Part shown: one piece after another, positions 1 through 7,734 of the stretch
Position numbering within the stretch: position 1 is the first letter of the stretch
How the letters are laid out: the number at the start of each line of letters is the position of its first letter
From: Clostridia bacterium
GTDB taxonomy: Bacteria > Bacillota_A > Clostridia > Oscillospirales > CAG-272
Length of the DNA: 22,960 bases
Direction of reading: 5' to 3'
Assembly: GCA_017454075.1 (NCBI GenBank)
Contig: JAFTDQ010000147.1
Span: 1-22,960, forward strand
Translations under genes and position numbers: made by a program
Notes under the pieces: model-generated
What the model was told of the DNA's origin: nothing
The model's input: only the letters and a program-made list of their open reading frames with translations
The model's database searches: none

Positions 1-972
1 GAGGCCTACGACATGGCGGTCCAGTATCTGATCATATATTTTGCCGGCGCGCCGGGGATGCTTATATACAATTTCGGGGCGGCGATCCTCCGCACAAAAG
101 GGGACACGCAGAGGCCGCTGAACTTTCTCATCGTGGCCGGCGTGCTGAACGTCCTGCTTAATCTCCTTTTCGGTATCGTGTTCCGCATGAACGCGGCCGG
201 CGTTGCGCTCGCGACAACCCTGACTCAGTATCTTGCGGCGGCTCTCACGCTGAGGTGCCTCATTTTCCAGACGGACGAAACGCGGCTGTTCCCGAAAAAA
301 ATCCGCCTGCACCGGGACGAGACGTTTCACATCGTCAAATACGGTCTCCCCGCCGGGATGACGAACGCCATGTTTTCGATAGCCAACATACAGATCCAGG
401 CCCAGATAAACACGTTTGGCTCTGCGGCGATCAACGGCAGCGGCGCGGTCGGGAACCTCGAGGGTTACATCGGCTCGGTGACGAACGCCTTTAACGCGGC
501 GGTGGTCGCGTTTGCCGGACAGAACATCGGAGCCGGCAGGCCCGACAGGGTGAAAAAGAGTTTTATCGCCTGCCTCGTCGTTTCGGTCGCCGTCTCGTTT
601 GCGCTCGGCAACCTCATGTATCTTTTCGGGGCGGAGCTCATAAGACTGTTTAACGCATCCGATCCCGCCGTGGTCACCTACGGTCTCATACGGGGGAAGG
701 TGATGCTGAGACTGTATTTCGTGTACGGGTTCTCGGCGGTCTTCAACGGAGTGCTGCAGGCATTCGGGTATTCGAGCGCCGTAATGATCAACTCGGTCGT
801 GAGCATTTTCGGGTTCAGAACGATATGGATGAGCTTTCTGTATCCCGCGAACCAGACGTTTGATATGCTTTTCTGGTGCTATCCGATATCGATGCTCCTC
901 ATCGTCGCGGCAGACGCCGTGATTCTCGCGCTTGTCTGGGCAAAATACAAAAAAACCGGTACGGTAAGGTAA
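1..972 (+). CDS. MATE family multidrug/polysaccharide-type exporter, 5' end cut off by the window
   Basis: The reading frame is open from base 1, so the true start lies upstream; the ATG at 13 is an internal methionine. The 323 visible residues are the C-terminal part of a protein whose family is usually about 450 residues. The stretch IYNFGAAILRTKGDTQRPL is typical of MATE (multi-antimicrobial extrusion) transporters, and several hydrophobic helices follow, such as the one around AGVLNVLLNLLFGIVF. MATE proteins are inner-membrane antiporters driven by Na+ or H+ that export cationic compounds. The stop codon is only 12 bases before the next gene with no terminator between them, so read-through into the polysaccharide operon is possible. 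A role in polysaccharide export is not implied, because a dedicated Wzx flippase is present at 13619. Confidence 0.9.
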   Translation, partial: EAYDMAVQYLIIYFAGAPGMLIYNFGAAILRTKGDTQRPLNFLIVAGVLNVLLNLLFGIVFRMNAAGVALATTLTQYLAAALTLRCLIFQTDETRLFPKKIRLHRDETFHIVKYGLPAGMTNAMFSIANIQIQAQINTFGSAAINGSGAVGNLEGYIGSVTNAFNAAVVAFAGQNIGAGRPDRVKKSFIACLVVSVAVSFALGNLMYLFGAELIRLFNASDPAVVTYGLIRGKVMLRLYFVYGFSAVFNGVLQAFGYSSAVMINSVVSIFGFRTIWMSFLYPANQTFDMLFWCYPISMLLIVAADAVILALVWAKYKKTGTVR

Positions 973-984
973 CGAAGGCGGGAT

Positions 985-1626
985 ATGTACGAGAAGGTTA
1001 TAAAAAGATCGTTCGATATCGTTATATCATCCCTGTCGCTGATACTGCTTTCCTGGCTTTTTCTTCTGATAATGCTGGTTATCGTCGCAGACGATCCGGG
1101 ACCGGTGTTTTTCAGGCAGAAACGCGTCGGGAAAAACGGGAGGTATTTCAGCCTTTTCAAGTTCAGGACGATGAGGACCGACGCGCCGCACGACACCCCG
1201 ACGCATCTCCTTACGGATCCGGAAAAGCATATCACGCGCGCCGGAAGGTTTCTCAGAAAGAGCAGTCTGGACGAGCTTCCCCAGCTTATCAACATCTTCA
1301 CGGGCAAAATGAGTCTTATCGGCCCCCGCCCGGCTCTGTGGAATCAGTACGATCTGCTCGAAGAGCGCGAAAAATACGGGGCGAACTCGCTCCGCCCCGG
1401 GCTCACCGGATGGGCGCAGATCAACGGACGCGACGAGATTTCGAACGTTGAAAAGGCGAAACTTGACGGGGAATACGCCGAAAAGATCAGAAAAGGCGGC
1501 TTCACGGCTTTCGGATTTGACGTAAAGTGTTTCATCGGCACGATATTCTCCGTCGCGAAGGCGGAGGGGGTTCGGGAAGGCGGCGAAAAAAAAGCGGATC
1601 CCCGTGAACAGAGCACACAGAGATAA
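985..1626 (+). CDS. Small membrane sugar-phosphate transferase (PglC-like phosphoglycosyltransferase)
   Basis: This 213-residue protein is a monotopic phosphoglycosyltransferase, which moves a sugar-1-phosphate from a UDP-sugar to undecaprenyl phosphate and so starts repeat-unit assembly on the inner face of the membrane. An N-terminal hydrophobic segment (about residues 10-33) is followed by the family motifs in order: DDPGPVFFRQKRVG at 36, KFRTMR at 59, LDELPQL at 95 with the catalytic Asp96-Glu97 pair, SLIGPRP at 110 and PGLTGWAQINGRDE at 138. The length fits the short PglC type, without the extra N-terminal domains of WbaP. The AAGGCGGG site at 975 supports the ATG at 985. The C-terminal 20 residues are charged and not conserved. 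It lies directly upstream of a second, larger enzyme of the same superfamily. Sugar specificity cannot be read from the sequence. Confidence 0.93.
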   Translation: MYEKVIKRSFDIVISSLSLILLSWLFLLIMLVIVADDPGPVFFRQKRVGKNGRYFSLFKFRTMRTDAPHDTPTHLLTDPEKHITRAGRFLRKSSLDELPQLINIFTGKMSLIGPRPALWNQYDLLEEREKYGANSLRPGLTGWAQINGRDEISNVEKAKLDGEYAEKIRKGGFTAFGFDVKCFIGTIFSVAKAEGVREGGEKKADPREQSTQR

Positions 1627-1635
1627 GAAGAAAAA

Positions 1636-3087
1636 ATGAGCAGTAAAAAAACGGAAAAAACCGCGCCGGACAGATCGGAGAATACCGCGTATGTCCTGAA
1701 AGCCTATCAGTTCGTCATGACGGTCGCGCTTTTTATCGCGATGTGGGTTATCGGACGAATGTTCGTCTTCGGAACGTCCAACGCGGCGAAAAAATATGAT
1801 ATCCTCGTCGCGGTCGGTTTCTCCGTGTTCTACGCCTTGATGTGCAGGACTTATCACGCTTTCCGCCTCGGATACATGAGGATAAGATCTATCGTAACGG
1901 CGCAGTTTCTCGCGCAGGGATTCAGCGTCGCTATCATATACGTTATTCTCTGCATCGGGTGGGTGAGATTTCTCAATCCCTTGCCGTTTCTCGCTCTTTT
2001 CCCCGTATACGCGGTCGGTGATATACTGTGGGGATATTTCGGCAATCTCATATTTTTCAGAACGACGGCCTCAAAAAGCACTCTCCTGATTTACCGGAAC
2101 GAGCGGGACAAAATGCGGTTCCATTCAATGAAAGGCAAGCCCGTGGAGCGCCTCTACACGCTTTCCGCCGAGGTCATGTACAACGGGGATTTTGACGGCA
2201 TAAAGGACGTCCTCGACGGATTTGACGCCGTTTTTGTCGCAGGAGTAAATTCTCAGTGCCGCAACAGCATACTCAAATACTGTCAGGAAAACGGCAAGCC
2301 CGGTTTCTTTATTCCCCACGTCGGAGACGTCATAATGCGCGGGTCGGAACACATAATCTCATTTGACGCTCCGGTCATGCTGGTAAGACGTAAGACGCTC
2401 AATCCCGAATACGCCTTCGTGAAACGGGCTTTTGACGTTTTCGCGTCGCTTGTCGGGATAATAATACTGAGCCCGCTGATGACCGTCACGGCGCTTGCCG
2501 TAAAACTGTGCGACGGGGGACCGGTACTTTACAGGCAGACCCGCCTCACAAAAGACGGAAAGCCGTTTGAAATACTTAAATTCCGTTCCATGCGCACGGA
2601 CGCCGAGAAGGACGGAGTCGCCCGGCTCAGCACCGGCGAAAAGGATGACAGGATCACCCCGGTCGGCCGGGTTATGCGAAAGGTACGGCTGGACGAGCTT
2701 CCTCAGCTCTTCAATATCCTGAAAGGCGATATGAGCGTCGTCGGCCCGAGGCCGGAACGGCCGGAGATCGCCGAGCAGTACTGCGCGGAGATGCCGGACT
2801 TCGGACTCAGACTTCAGGTCAAAGCGGGGCTTACGGGATACGCTCAGGTGTACGGAAAATACAACACGGATCCTTACGAGAAACTCGAGTTTGACCTGAT
2901 GTATATAAACAGCATGGGGATAATGACGGATCTTCAGCTTATCTTCAAAACGATCAGCATTCTGTTCTCGCCGGACAGCACGGAAGGAGTTGCCGCCGGG
3001 CAGGTGACGGCGCTTGAGTTCGACCCCGACCCGGCGTCAGAGCGGGAAAAAGCCGGGACGGACGGCGAACAAGGAGGAGCGGCATGA
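1636..3087 (+). CDS. Large polyprenyl glycosylphosphotransferase (WbaP/CpsE-type exopolysaccharide priming enzyme)
   Basis: The 483-residue protein has an N-terminal region with about four hydrophobic segments (roughly residues 27-150), a soluble middle region (about 155-255) resembling the nucleotide-binding-like domain of long priming transferases, one more hydrophobic segment near 270-290, and a C-terminal sugar transferase domain. That domain carries GGPVLYRQTRL, KFRSMRTD, LDELPQL with the expected catalytic pair Asp353-Glu354, VVGPRPERPE and KAGLTGYAQVYGKY. Family members attach the first sugar phosphate to undecaprenyl phosphate. The ATG is 10 bases after the previous stop with a modest AAGAAG ribosome site. 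The 3' end overlaps tagD by 4 bases (ATGA), indicating translational coupling. The C-terminal tail after residue about 465 is acidic and lineage-specific. Two such enzymes side by side is unusual, and which one starts this polymer is unclear. Confidence 0.93.
   Translation: MSSKKTEKTAPDRSENTAYVLKAYQFVMTVALFIAMWVIGRMFVFGTSNAAKKYDILVAVGFSVFYALMCRTYHAFRLGYMRIRSIVTAQFLAQGFSVAIIYVILCIGWVRFLNPLPFLALFPVYAVGDILWGYFGNLIFFRTTASKSTLLIYRNERDKMRFHSMKGKPVERLYTLSAEVMYNGDFDGIKDVLDGFDAVFVAGVNSQCRNSILKYCQENGKPGFFIPHVGDVIMRGSEHIISFDAPVMLVRRKTLNPEYAFVKRAFDVFASLVGIIILSPLMTVTALAVKLCDGGPVLYRQTRLTKDGKPFEILKFRSMRTDAEKDGVARLSTGEKDDRITPVGRVMRKVRLDELPQLFNILKGDMSVVGPRPERPEIAEQYCAEMPDFGLRLQVKAGLTGYAQVYGKYNTDPYEKLEFDLMYINSMGIMTDLQLIFKTISILFSPDSTEGVAAGQVTALEFDPDPASEREKAGTDGEQGGAA
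3071..3077 (+). promoter_or_regulatory. Strong ribosome-binding site for tagD
   Basis: AAGGAGG lies inside the end of the preceding coding region, with 6 bases between it and the ATG at 3084. It supports the overlapping start of the cytidylyltransferase gene. Confidence 0.85.
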
Positions 3088-3542
3088 AAAGGGTAATAAC
3101 TTACGGGACGTTCGATCTGCTTCACTACGGGCACATCAATCTGCTTCGGAGGGCAAAGGCGCTCGGAGATTATCTCATCGTCGTTATATCGTCCGATGAG
3201 TTCAACTGGAATGAAAAGCACAAGAAATGCTATTTCAGTTACGAGCAGAGAAAAGCGCTCGTCGAGGCGATCCGCTACGTCGATCTTGTGATCCCCGAGG
3301 AAAGCTGGGCGCAGAAGCGCTCCGACATGCACGAGTATCACATCGACACCTTCGTCATGGGAGACGACTGGAAGGGAAAGTTCGATTTTCTCAAAGAAGA
3401 AGGCGTGGAGGTCGTTTATCTTCCCCGCACGCCCGAAATCAGCAGCAGCAAGATTAAAAAAGACGTTTACGACGCCAACTCCGTCGACGGAGAGAGCAGA
3501 GTAAACCACGACGAGATCAACACGGATCCCGGGAAGGCGTAA
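3084..3542 (+). CDS. tagD: Glycerol-3-phosphate cytidylyltransferase
   Basis: The enzyme makes CDP-glycerol from CTP and sn-glycerol 3-phosphate in the cytoplasm; CDP-glycerol is the donor for teichoic acids and for glycerol phosphate decoration of capsules. The sequence follows Bacillus TagD closely: ITYGTFDLLHYGH with the HxGH nucleotide-binding motif at residues 14-17, SYEQRKALVEAIRYVD, FVMGDDWKGKFDFL, and RTPEISSSK at 115-123, the counterpart of RTEGISTTK. It has 152 residues against about 130 for the usual enzyme; the extra 20-25 residues form a polar C-terminal tail. The gene overlaps the preceding transferase by ATGA. Its product is the expected substrate of the glycerophosphotransferase at 6550. 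Confidence 0.96.
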   Translation: MKRVITYGTFDLLHYGHINLLRRAKALGDYLIVVISSDEFNWNEKHKKCYFSYEQRKALVEAIRYVDLVIPEESWAQKRSDMHEYHIDTFVMGDDWKGKFDFLKEEGVEVVYLPRTPEISSSKIKKDVYDANSVDGESRVNHDEINTDPGKA

Positions 3543-3556
3543 AACGCGGAGGGACA

Positions 3557-4549
3557 ATGAAAACCCTCAGTGTGATCATGCCGGTTTATAACGCCGCGCC
3601 GTTTATCGGGACGACGATAGGCGATCTTCTTTCACAGACGCTGAAGGACCTGGAAATCATCGCCGTGGACGACGGCTCGACGGACGGAACGGGAGAACTG
3701 CTCGACGGGCTCGCCCGTAAAGACGGACGGATCAGGGTAATACACAGGCAGAACGGCGGTGCGCCGTCTGCAAGAAACGCGGGTCTCGATCACGCAGAAG
3801 GCCGGTACGTGGGTTTTACGGACAGCGATGATCGCGTTGATCCCGAAATGTATGAGCGGATGGTCGCCGCCGCGGAAAAAACAGGCGCAGACGTCGTCTC
3901 CTGCGGCTTTGTGCAGGAATATTCCGATAAAATCGGGATCGTCCCGCATCATGAAGAAAACGTCGGACCGATCGTTTTCGAAGGGCGGAGAGACTGCCTC
4001 GATTCGATCGAGGAACGTTCCGGTTCCGTCGCCACCTATACCTGGAATAAAATCATCAGAAAAGACCTGATCGGTTCTCTTCGCTTCTGCGAGGATATGA
4101 GGATCACGGATGATCTGATCTTTATATACCATCTTTTCGAAAAGGCGGAAAAAGTCGTAAATATCCGCATTCCGTTTTATCATTACAGGTACACGCTGTC
4201 CGGTCTGACGAAAGCGTCCCGGGCGGAGGTTTATCTGCACGAACTGGAACGGATCGACGAACTTATCGAATGGTCCGCGGAACACGCGCCGCACTGCCGC
4301 GAAAAGCTGATACGCAGATATCTTTTCTGGAACACGAAGGGCTGCGAATCCATGCTCAGGGACAGCGACGGCGGGATTTACCGGCAGTTCCGCTCCAATA
4401 TCCGGAAATACGCTCAGTATATCGGTTCGCTGAAACCGCGCCGGCGTATACTTGTCAGAGCGGCAAAAACCGCATGGTGGACCTATAAAATAGCCGGTGA
4501 AGTTAATCTGACGCTTAAAAAGCTGTTCGTAAAGACCCGAAACGGCTGA
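3557..4549 (+). CDS. Family 2 glycosyltransferase
   Basis: This 330-residue protein starts with the GT2 (GT-A fold) pattern LSVIMPVYNAAPFIG, then DDGSTDGT at residues 38-45 for UDP binding, NGGAPSARNAGLDHAEG, and DSDD at 89-92, the metal-binding DxD-type motif. A further acidic stretch, MRITDDLIFIYHLF, sits where this family has its catalytic base region. Such enzymes add one sugar from a nucleotide donor to the lipid-linked repeat unit at the cytoplasmic membrane face, with inversion. The ATG is preceded by GGAGGG at 3547. The C-terminal 100 residues are basic (for example LKPRRRILVRAAK), which suits membrane association. It lies between tagD and the kinase fusion. The donor sugar and linkage cannot be predicted. 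Confidence 0.92.
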   Translation: MKTLSVIMPVYNAAPFIGTTIGDLLSQTLKDLEIIAVDDGSTDGTGELLDGLARKDGRIRVIHRQNGGAPSARNAGLDHAEGRYVGFTDSDDRVDPEMYERMVAAAEKTGADVVSCGFVQEYSDKIGIVPHHEENVGPIVFEGRRDCLDSIEERSGSVATYTWNKIIRKDLIGSLRFCEDMRITDDLIFIYHLFEKAEKVVNIRIPFYHYRYTLSGLTKASRAEVYLHELERIDELIEWSAEHAPHCREKLIRRYLFWNTKGCESMLRDSDGGIYRQFRSNIRKYAQYIGSLKPRRRILVRAAKTAWWTYKIAGEVNLTLKKLFVKTRNG

Positions 4550-4582
4550 GGGCAGTCCGCCGGTCCCCGAAGGAGTTATCAC

Positions 4583-6553
4583 ATGACCGACAATCAGAAA
4601 TATATCGACGTGTTTGCGTCCGGGAGACTCTGTTTGTTCGGCGAGCACAGCGACTGGGCCGGGACCAACCGGCTGTTCAATTCGGAGATCGTACCCGGCA
4701 GAGCAGTCGTGACCGGGACGGAACAGGGAATTTACGCAAAAGCATGCAGGGCGGAGACGTTTTCGGTCGAAAGCAGCGCGGAAGGCTGCGCAAACGAATT
4801 CTTTGAATGCCCGATGGAACCCGAGCGGCTGAAAGCCGCCGCCCATTCCGGCGGATATTTCAGCTACGTCGCCGGGGTCGCGTCCTGTATGTGCGAACGG
4901 TATAACGTCGGCGGAGTCTCAATCGTAATAACCCGTATGGATCTTCCCATGAAAAAGGGTCTGTCTTCTTCCGCCGCCGTGTGCGTTCTCGTCGCCAGGG
5001 CGTTCAACGAACTCTACGATCTTCACCTGAACACCGTAGGGATCATGGACGTCGCATACTCGGGGGAACAGCGGACTCCGTCGCGCTGCGGCCGTCTCGA
5101 TCAGGCGTGCGCGTTCGGCGTTCATCCCGTCGCGATGGAATTTGACGGAAACGATATCGGAATAGAACGGCTGACGGTAAAAAAACCGCTCTATTACGTA
5201 TTTGCAGATCTGATGACCGGCAAGGATACCATACGGATCCTCGCCGATCTTAACAGCGCGTATCCGTTTGCCCGGGACGAACGGGAAAGAAACGTTCACA
5301 AAGCGCTCGGTCCGCTGAACAGCGACATAACCGACCGGGCGATAAAACTGATAAAAGAGGGGGACGCTCCCGGCCTCGGTGCTCTTATGAACGAGGCGCA
5401 GGAGGTTTTCGACAGACTGGTCGCCCCGATGTGTCCGGAACAGCTGACAGCTCCGGTTCTTCACGGCCTCCTGAACGACGGTCGTATCCGCGAGCTGACC
5501 TACGGAGGAAAGGGCGTCGGATCCCAGGGGGACGGAACCGTCCAGTTTCTTGCAAGGGACGCCGAAAGTCAGAAAAAGCTGCTGGATTATCTCGAAAAAA
5601 CGCTTGGCAAACCGGCCTACCCTCTGACGATCCTTCCTCAGAATAAAGTCAGAAAGGCGATCATTCCGGTCGCCGGATACGGAACGAGACTTTATCCCGA
5701 AACGAGGTTCGTCAAAAAAGAGTTCTGCCCGGTCGTGGATACGGACGGACTCGTAAAGCCCGTTCTTCTCGTTCTGCTTGAAGAACTTGACCGTATCGGA
5801 ATAGAGGAAATCTGCCTGATAATCAGCCCGGACGAAAAACGTATTTATGACGATCTTCTTATGAAGCCTGTCCCGGAAGAGCTTTACGCGAGGCTTCCGG
5901 ACAAAATGAAGGAATATGAAGACCGGATCAACCGCCTGGTTCGTAAGATCACCTTCGTGACGCAGAACAGTCCGAAGGGTTTCGGGCACGCGGTTTATCA
6001 GGCCGTTTCGTTTGCCGGAAGCGAACCTGTCCTTCTGCTCCTCGGGGATACGATATATAAAAGCAGTGTTCCCGAGCCGTGCACGCAGCAGCTTGTCAGC
6101 GCGTTTGAAAATTACGGCAGACCGATGGTCGCTCTTCAGTCCGTGCCCCTTGAGACAGTGGACAACTACGGTATCTTCGGCGGCAGCTGGCTTGATGAGG
6201 ACGAAACCGTCCTTAAATGTACCGAGGTGGAGGAAAAGCCCTCCCGGGACTGCGCGGAAGGGCGCCTTGCCGTCCGCCGGGGCGGCTCCGAAGACCTGTA
6301 TCTTGCCGCGTTCGGAGCGTATATCCTGACAGGCGAGGTGTTCGACCGCCTCAGAGAAATGATACTCGGCAACGTCGTCGGCGCAAAGGGCGAGATAGAG
6401 TTCACGACCGCGCTGAAGGCGATCTCCGGCGACTCCTGTCTGCTCGGCTTTATGGTGAACGGCAAATCGTACGATCTCGGCAACGCAAGGGCGTACCGGG
6501 ATACGGTTGCGCGCTATCCGTCGGACGATCCCTCCGAAGAATCTCATATATGA
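4583..6553 (+). CDS. Bifunctional fusion: GHMP-family sugar-1-kinase plus GalU-type sugar-1-phosphate nucleotidylyltransferase
   Basis: The 656-residue protein joins two enzymes. Residues about 10-350 resemble galactokinase-type GHMP kinases: GRLCLFGEHSDWAG at 14-27 (Arg15 and the Glu-His-x-Asp sugar-binding residues), GLSSSAA at 126-132 (ATP loop), CGRLDQ at 169-174 with the expected catalytic Asp173, and GGKGVGSQGDG at 308-318. Residues 355-645 resemble UTP-glucose-1-phosphate uridylyltransferase: IIPVAGYGTRLYPETRFVKK from 360, GFGHAVYQA, LLLLGDTIY, VEEKPS, AFGAYILTGEVF and GKSYDLGN at 627-634. The likely reaction is free sugar to sugar-1-phosphate to NDP-sugar (probably UDP-sugar), a salvage route feeding the polymer. 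The known enzyme FKP has these activities in the opposite order. A good AAGGAG site precedes the ATG. The stop overlaps the next start (ATGA). Both active sites look intact. The sugar is not known; galactose, an aldopentose or a uronic acid would all be possible. Confidence 0.85.
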   Translation: MTDNQKYIDVFASGRLCLFGEHSDWAGTNRLFNSEIVPGRAVVTGTEQGIYAKACRAETFSVESSAEGCANEFFECPMEPERLKAAAHSGGYFSYVAGVASCMCERYNVGGVSIVITRMDLPMKKGLSSSAAVCVLVARAFNELYDLHLNTVGIMDVAYSGEQRTPSRCGRLDQACAFGVHPVAMEFDGNDIGIERLTVKKPLYYVFADLMTGKDTIRILADLNSAYPFARDERERNVHKALGPLNSDITDRAIKLIKEGDAPGLGALMNEAQEVFDRLVAPMCPEQLTAPVLHGLLNDGRIRELTYGGKGVGSQGDGTVQFLARDAESQKKLLDYLEKTLGKPAYPLTILPQNKVRKAIIPVAGYGTRLYPETRFVKKEFCPVVDTDGLVKPVLLVLLEELDRIGIEEICLIISPDEKRIYDDLLMKPVPEELYARLPDKMKEYEDRINRLVRKITFVTQNSPKGFGHAVYQAVSFAGSEPVLLLLGDTIYKSSVPEPCTQQLVSAFENYGRPMVALQSVPLETVDNYGIFGGSWLDEDETVLKCTEVEEKPSRDCAEGRLAVRRGGSEDLYLAAFGAYILTGEVFDRLREMILGNVVGAKGEIEFTTALKAISGDSCLLGFMVNGKSYDLGNARAYRDTVARYPSDDPSEESHI

Positions 6554-7734
6554 GGGCTTCAGCGATGAGAGACAGACTCATATACATATTAAAGCACAAC
6601 GTCGTTTTCCTGACGGTTTACCGGGCGGTCGCGGGATTCTTTCTGCGCCTTGCGGGGCTTTTCATCAGAACGGACGAAAAACTCGTTCTTTTCGTTTCAT
6701 TCATGGGAAAGAGCTTCGGCGACAGTCCGAAGGCGATCTACGATTACATCAGATCGCACGGGGAATACGGCGGATACAGATGCGTATGGGCGTTTGAGGA
6801 TCCGGCGGCGTACCCGGAGCTCGACACCGTTAAAATTGATTCCCCGAAGTATTTCAGAACCGCTCTCAGGGCGAAATACTGGATAACCAATACCAACATA
6901 GAGCGCGGACTCCGTTTCAAGAAAAAAAGCCAGCGGTATCTGAACACGTGGCACGGGACCGCACTCAAATATATCGGGAACGACGTTCCCGGCCGCCGCG
7001 ACTTCAATTTCGGAAACGTGGACTTTCTGTGCGTTTCCGGCGATTACGACGAAAGAATATTCAAAAGCGCCTTCCGGGCGAAGGAAAGCAGCTTTCTGAG
7101 GTGCGGTCTCCCGAGAAACGAGGAGCTGTGGAGCGCAGCGGATGACCGCAAGGCTCTCATGAGGGAAAAACTCGGTATCCCCGCGGACAAACAGGTTATC
7201 CTTTACGCCCCGACGTGGAGGGACAGCACCGACGGCGGAAAAAGCTATGAAATAAAGCCGCCGATAGATTTTGACAAATGGCGCTCCGAACTCGGGGACA
7301 GGTACGTCGTTCTCTTTCGCGCTCATCATCAGACGACGAAGGTCCTCGGGGTAAGGTTCGACGATTTCGTACGGGACGCGAGCTCCTATCCCGCGGTGAA
7401 CGATCTTATGATCGCCGCGGATCTGCTCATTACGGATTACAGCGCCATCGCGTTTGACTATTCCATCCTTTGCAGGCCGATATTCTGCTACGCTTACGAC
7501 TACGACACGTATCTCGCCGAACGGGGAACTTATTTCAGCATAGACGACAAATATCCGAACCGCTCCTGCCGTACGGAGGACGAGCTTCTCGAAAGAATAA
7601 ACGGCATGGACTACGGCGCGGAGTGCCTGAACACGAAACGGTTCAGGGACGAGTTCATACAGTACGGGGCAGGCTCGGCCGAAACCTGCGTCAGGGCGGA
7701 ATTCGGCGGTGAACGCCGGGAGGCGGTCTCTTGA
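6550..7734 (+). CDS. CDP-glycerol glycerophosphotransferase family protein (TagB/TagF-like)
   Basis: The protein transfers glycerol phosphate from CDP-glycerol to a lipid-linked glycan at the cytoplasmic membrane face. With the start at 6550 it has 394 residues. Family marks are FVSFMGKSFGDSPKAIYDYI near the N-terminus, YLNTWHGTALKYIGND with His135, YAPTWRD at 219-225, FRAHHQTT with His259-His260, and ITDYSAIAFDYSIL around Asp296. These match the Glyphos_transf domain, where two conserved histidines are needed for catalysis in TagF. The frame stays open further upstream, but that stretch is inside the kinase fusion in another frame, so the ATG at 6550 (overlapping the previous stop as ATGA) or the ATG at 6565 is the real start. 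The length fits a single-domain TagB-like primer enzyme or a decorating enzyme rather than a long TagF polymerase. The gene pairs with tagD. Confidence 0.92.
   Translation: MRASAMRDRLIYILKHNVVFLTVYRAVAGFFLRLAGLFIRTDEKLVLFVSFMGKSFGDSPKAIYDYIRSHGEYGGYRCVWAFEDPAAYPELDTVKIDSPKYFRTALRAKYWITNTNIERGLRFKKKSQRYLNTWHGTALKYIGNDVPGRRDFNFGNVDFLCVSGDYDERIFKSAFRAKESSFLRCGLPRNEELWSAADDRKALMREKLGIPADKQVILYAPTWRDSTDGGKSYEIKPPIDFDKWRSELGDRYVVLFRAHHQTTKVLGVRFDDFVRDASSYPAVNDLMIAADLLITDYSAIAFDYSILCRPIFCYAYDYDTYLAERGTYFSIDDKYPNRSCRTEDELLERINGMDYGAECLNTKRFRDEFIQYGAGSAETCVRAEFGGERREAVS

Noticed and set aside
3632..4846. Open frame of 404 codons on the - strand
   Set aside because: It spans the GT2 gene, an intergenic gap and the start of the fusion gene on the opposite strand. 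It has no domain features.
4919..6547. Open frame of 542 codons on the - strand
   Set aside because: It is antisense to the kinase-nucleotidylyltransferase fusion, whose motifs are intact. No family features or ribosome site support the - strand frame.
6217..6549. Upstream extension of the glycerophosphotransferase frame
   Set aside because: These 111 codons overlap the GalU-type domain in another frame and translate to Arg/Pro-rich sequence unlike the family. The ATGA overlap at 6550 is the better start.
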